From positions 39,762,066-39,826,065 of the forward strand of contig CAMGYJ010000006.1 in NCBI GenBank assembly GCA_946122785.1: 64,000 bases of DNA. The letters are read 5' to 3'. This DNA is from Linum tenue. Its lineage: Eukaryota > Streptophyta > Magnoliopsida > Malpighiales > Linaceae. Positions 61,660-64,000 of this stretch are shown one piece after another (the first letter of the stretch is position 1; every line of letters begins with the position of its first letter). The notes under the pieces were generated by a model. The model worked only from the letters and a program-made list of their open reading frames with translations. It was not told the DNA's origin and searched no databases. Both the position numbers and the translations under genes were made by a program.

Positions 61660-63233
61660 CACAACAACTTCTATATTTGCATGATCATAGTGGCACTTGT
61701 GGTGATTTTTTTGGATCTCTTGGTTATTAGCATTATCTATGGATGATTTACTTGTGATGGTGTGCAACCTATTATGATGACTGAGACATGTATTAGGTTT
61801 GTGCATAGGTTCAATTCTCATGTGTTTGAGAACCAATAGATGTTTTGAATCGATTACTTGCTTTCCACAGTTGCCTATGCATCGAGTTTAGGGAATTAGA
61901 ACGAATTATTAGCACCTAGGTAGCCATGTGGGACTTTTGCCATTCATTTCGTTCTTGTGCGATAGATCCCCCTTTACATGATGTGTAGCATTCACGTTGT
62001 TGCTAGCAAGGAAGATGGAGACATAGGTTTAGTCCACGACCCAAATGTTGACCAACCCGATCATATCATCCCTTAGTCAACCCCTTTGAGTCGTGTGTCT
62101 AAGGGTCATTCTCGTGTTAGGTAGCTAATGCTACTTGAGCTTGATTGATTTAGATAGAACGACCATATTTTCTTCGTGTCTACACTGTTATCAAGTCACC
62201 CTTGTGTTTGCAAGCTCCATTCATAACATTTTAGCTTAAATAAGGTTCCACATGAGTGATTTGTGTACGGTTTTGCTAAGAAGTGAAGTGAGTGTGGAGG
62301 TAGGTCTTTAAAGTGAGCATTGTTCCTTAAGTTAATAATTGTGGCATGTTTATAGCTCTCTATAGACCCAAAGAAAAGAGAAAATAAAAACAAGAAGAAA
62401 AAAATAGATCAATAAGAGGGCAAAGAAGAAAAGAGAGTGGCCACCAAAATTATAATAAATATTGAACATGCTCTTAGAAGTGTTTCTTGTGCTTGAAATT
62501 GACTAGCAAATGTAGAAAGAAGGTATTTGTGACTTGGTTTGGTGATTGGTTGTGTTTTGGAAGTGTGGGAAGTGTGGCTTTTGGCCATTGTTAGTGGTCA
62601 TTGTTTGTTGAGGAAGGTTCTAGATCGAAGCTAAGAACCTTGTACTTTGATTCTAGGTTGAAGTTGTGGAACCTCATGAAATACGTGTCACCACCCAAAA
62701 ATTATTTTCCCCATGTCCTAGACCCTAGCCAGTCATTTGAACCTGTGTCTAAGACCTCCGAACAAGCTAGCAACGACACCCATCTTGTGAGCTCTAGCAT
62801 TTAGAGGCTACCATCATGGTAAAGGGGCGTTAGGATTGAGCGTGAATATGCACATCTTTTGCATCAAATGGTCATGACCCCACTGGTCGTGAGTGAGTGA
62901 TTCATTCATCATGTTTTGTTCATTTCTTCTACCCCGGTGAGTACTTAGGTTGCTCGATCGTTCGTTCTTATGATGTGTTCTTCATGCATGAGTAACTGTG
63001 ATTGGTGAGTCGTCGTGGCATGTTGTCTTTTGGTTGATGAATAATCTGAGAACTCTTCTTTTGCACAATCTTAATACAGTTGAATGTTGTTTGTGGTTGT
63101 TGCCATGATTACTTTGTTTTTGTACATAGGTCGGCGTCAAATAACCATTGTGATTCATTCGTTTTGTGCCTATCAAATGCCTCAAAAATTTTGTTGAAAA
63201 AGAATTTGTAAGCTTACCTTGTTTTGTACTTGG
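61660..63233 (+). other. F' 3' untranslated region
   Basis: Long non-coding part with no Athila-type downstream ORF and no palindrome array. The open frame 62601-62804 is not recognisable. I see nothing else. Confidence 0.4.
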
Positions 63234-63253
63234 TTTGCTTGGGGACAAACAAA
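63234..63253 (+). promoter_or_regulatory. Stem-loop before the polypurine tract (F')
   Basis: TTTGCTTG-GGGA-CAAACAAA, seven of eight pairs. Confidence 0.6.
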
Positions 63254-63258
63254 CACTC

Positions 63259-63271
63259 AAGTGTGGGGGAG
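63259..63271 (+). other. Polypurine tract, F'
   Basis: AAGTGTGGGGGAG directly before the 3' LTR. Confidence 0.8.
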
Positions 63272-64000
63272 TAATTCGAGTCCAATTGTACACATTTTAC
63301 CCCTCATATCTTGATAGTTTGGCTTTTAATTTCATCGTCCCTCGACATATTTCACGCTAGTTTTTGCTTGTTTTGATACATTTTAGGTCCTAGCACGTGT
63401 GGGAAGGTCGATTGGAGGTCGAAAAGTGCCAAAAAGTGAAAAAACATCCAAAAAGTGAACATCGAGGCGTCCAGCGAGGTTCCAGAAGTTACTGACGCCA
63501 AGGGAGTTCACGGCCTCTAGGACCGTGAACTTGGAGCACAAACTGTGAACCCAGGAGAGTGAAGTGGTGCGTTTTGGAGACGACACTGAGTTGACGGACG
63601 CGTTTAGGTGTTCACGGTCGTGAACTGGCCAACGCGGCCGTGAACTTGTCACTTTCAGGCAAATATGAAGACGGCAACAGGGAGAGAGAAAGGAGAGCTG
63701 GTTTTTGGAGAATGAACACTTTCTTTCTCTAGTGTTTCGACCCAAAACACCAAAGGGGAGTTCTAGAGAGTGGGAGAGTGATCTTGGAGCTTAATTGAAG
63801 GCATTGACCAAGCTTAGAAGCAAGGAATCAAGCCTTGAAGAAGAAGAAGATCTTGAGGTTTCTTTGTAATTTCTCCTCTCTCTCTCTAGAAACTCACCCT
63901 CTTCTCTTAGGTTTAAGAACCCTAGGTCTAGATTTGGGTTTTGTGTTGATGTATGTGACACATTCCATGTTTGATTGATGATTTTACTTAATTGATGGAT
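63272..64000 (+). repeat. F' 3' LTR (partial)
   Basis: It starts TAATTCGAGTCCAATTG (TG mutated to TA) and follows the F LTR for about 150 bases. Its family word, however, is GTTCACGG as in family A (TTCACGG and CCGTGAA at 63506-63529), not the GAACACGG of F. The end is outside the window. Confidence 0.75.

Larger units (their letters stand above)
59612..64000 (+). mobile_element. Athila-type non-autonomous element F' (3' LTR runs off the window)
   Basis: Truncated 5' LTR end, tRNA-Asp-like primer-binding site, KLEL-repeat ORF, AGGCAA hairpin, internal purine tract, A/T block, stem-loop, polypurine tract and the start of a 3' LTR. No gag, protease or pol. Every Athila cis signal is present while the coding part is replaced. 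Confidence 0.75.

Overview
This window looks like nuclear DNA from a flowering plant, from a heterochromatic or pericentromeric-type region. I find no intact host gene, rRNA, tRNA or CRISPR array. Almost every base can be assigned to LTR retrotransposons and DNA transposons inserted into one another. The evidence for a plant is the set of element lineages: Athila-lineage Ty3/gypsy elements (primer-binding sites complementary to the 3' end of tRNA-Asp, and gag-DLGA(S/N) protease-RT-RNase H-integrase proteins), a chromovirus, Ty1/copia elements, a CACTA element and hAT-type MITEs. I cannot name the species. Element letters (Y, A1, B, C, D, E, F, M, X and so on) are my own labels.

Layout, left half. 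A decayed minus-strand chromovirus (Y; 3' LTR at 1-474, gag in three pieces to 19614, LTR remnant to 19760) is split by a solo LTR (1328-2525) and by element A1 (3883-19432, target duplication CTGAG). A1 is an Athila-lineage element with gag and protease only. Its interior holds a mosaic of chromovirus LTR X and further A-family LTRs (8401-13014). Its 3' LTR holds a CACTA element (13590-18588, duplication AGT), which holds a solo LTR (14203-15642, duplication AATAT). Element B (20199-29362) is a second gag-protease-only Athila relative; it keeps a downstream Athila-type ORF and has a hAT MITE in its 5' LTR.

Layout, right half. Copia element C (30020-35265) is complete in outline but decayed. 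Copia D (minus, 35961-39140) is cut by Athila-type element E (39141 on). E carries a solo LTR in its RT region (43465-44987) and is cut in its integrase by element F (46119 on). F is cut exactly in its primer-binding site by M (minus, 47851-57036, duplication GCGCC), the most intact element here, and also by a solo LTR (57275-58884). F and the following F' encode, in the gag position, a different protein with repeated Lys-Leu-Glu-Leu helices. Three short islands (19761-20198, 29363-30019, 35266-35960) may be remains of the older locus.

Most interesting signals. (1) LTR X contains six consecutive stem-loops that share one core, while each has its own, internally complementary stem. (2) Each Athila-type family carries its own palindromic word in an array near the LTR promoter. 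In B and M the family's own word recurs inside the element just upstream of the downstream ORF, followed in B by a TATA box. (3) A hairpin with constant loop AGGCAA and compensatory stem changes lies just after pol in four elements. (4) There are further conserved 3' signals: an internal polypurine tract, an A/T block, and a stem-loop beside the polypurine tract. The signals are read directly from sequence; the functions proposed are inference.
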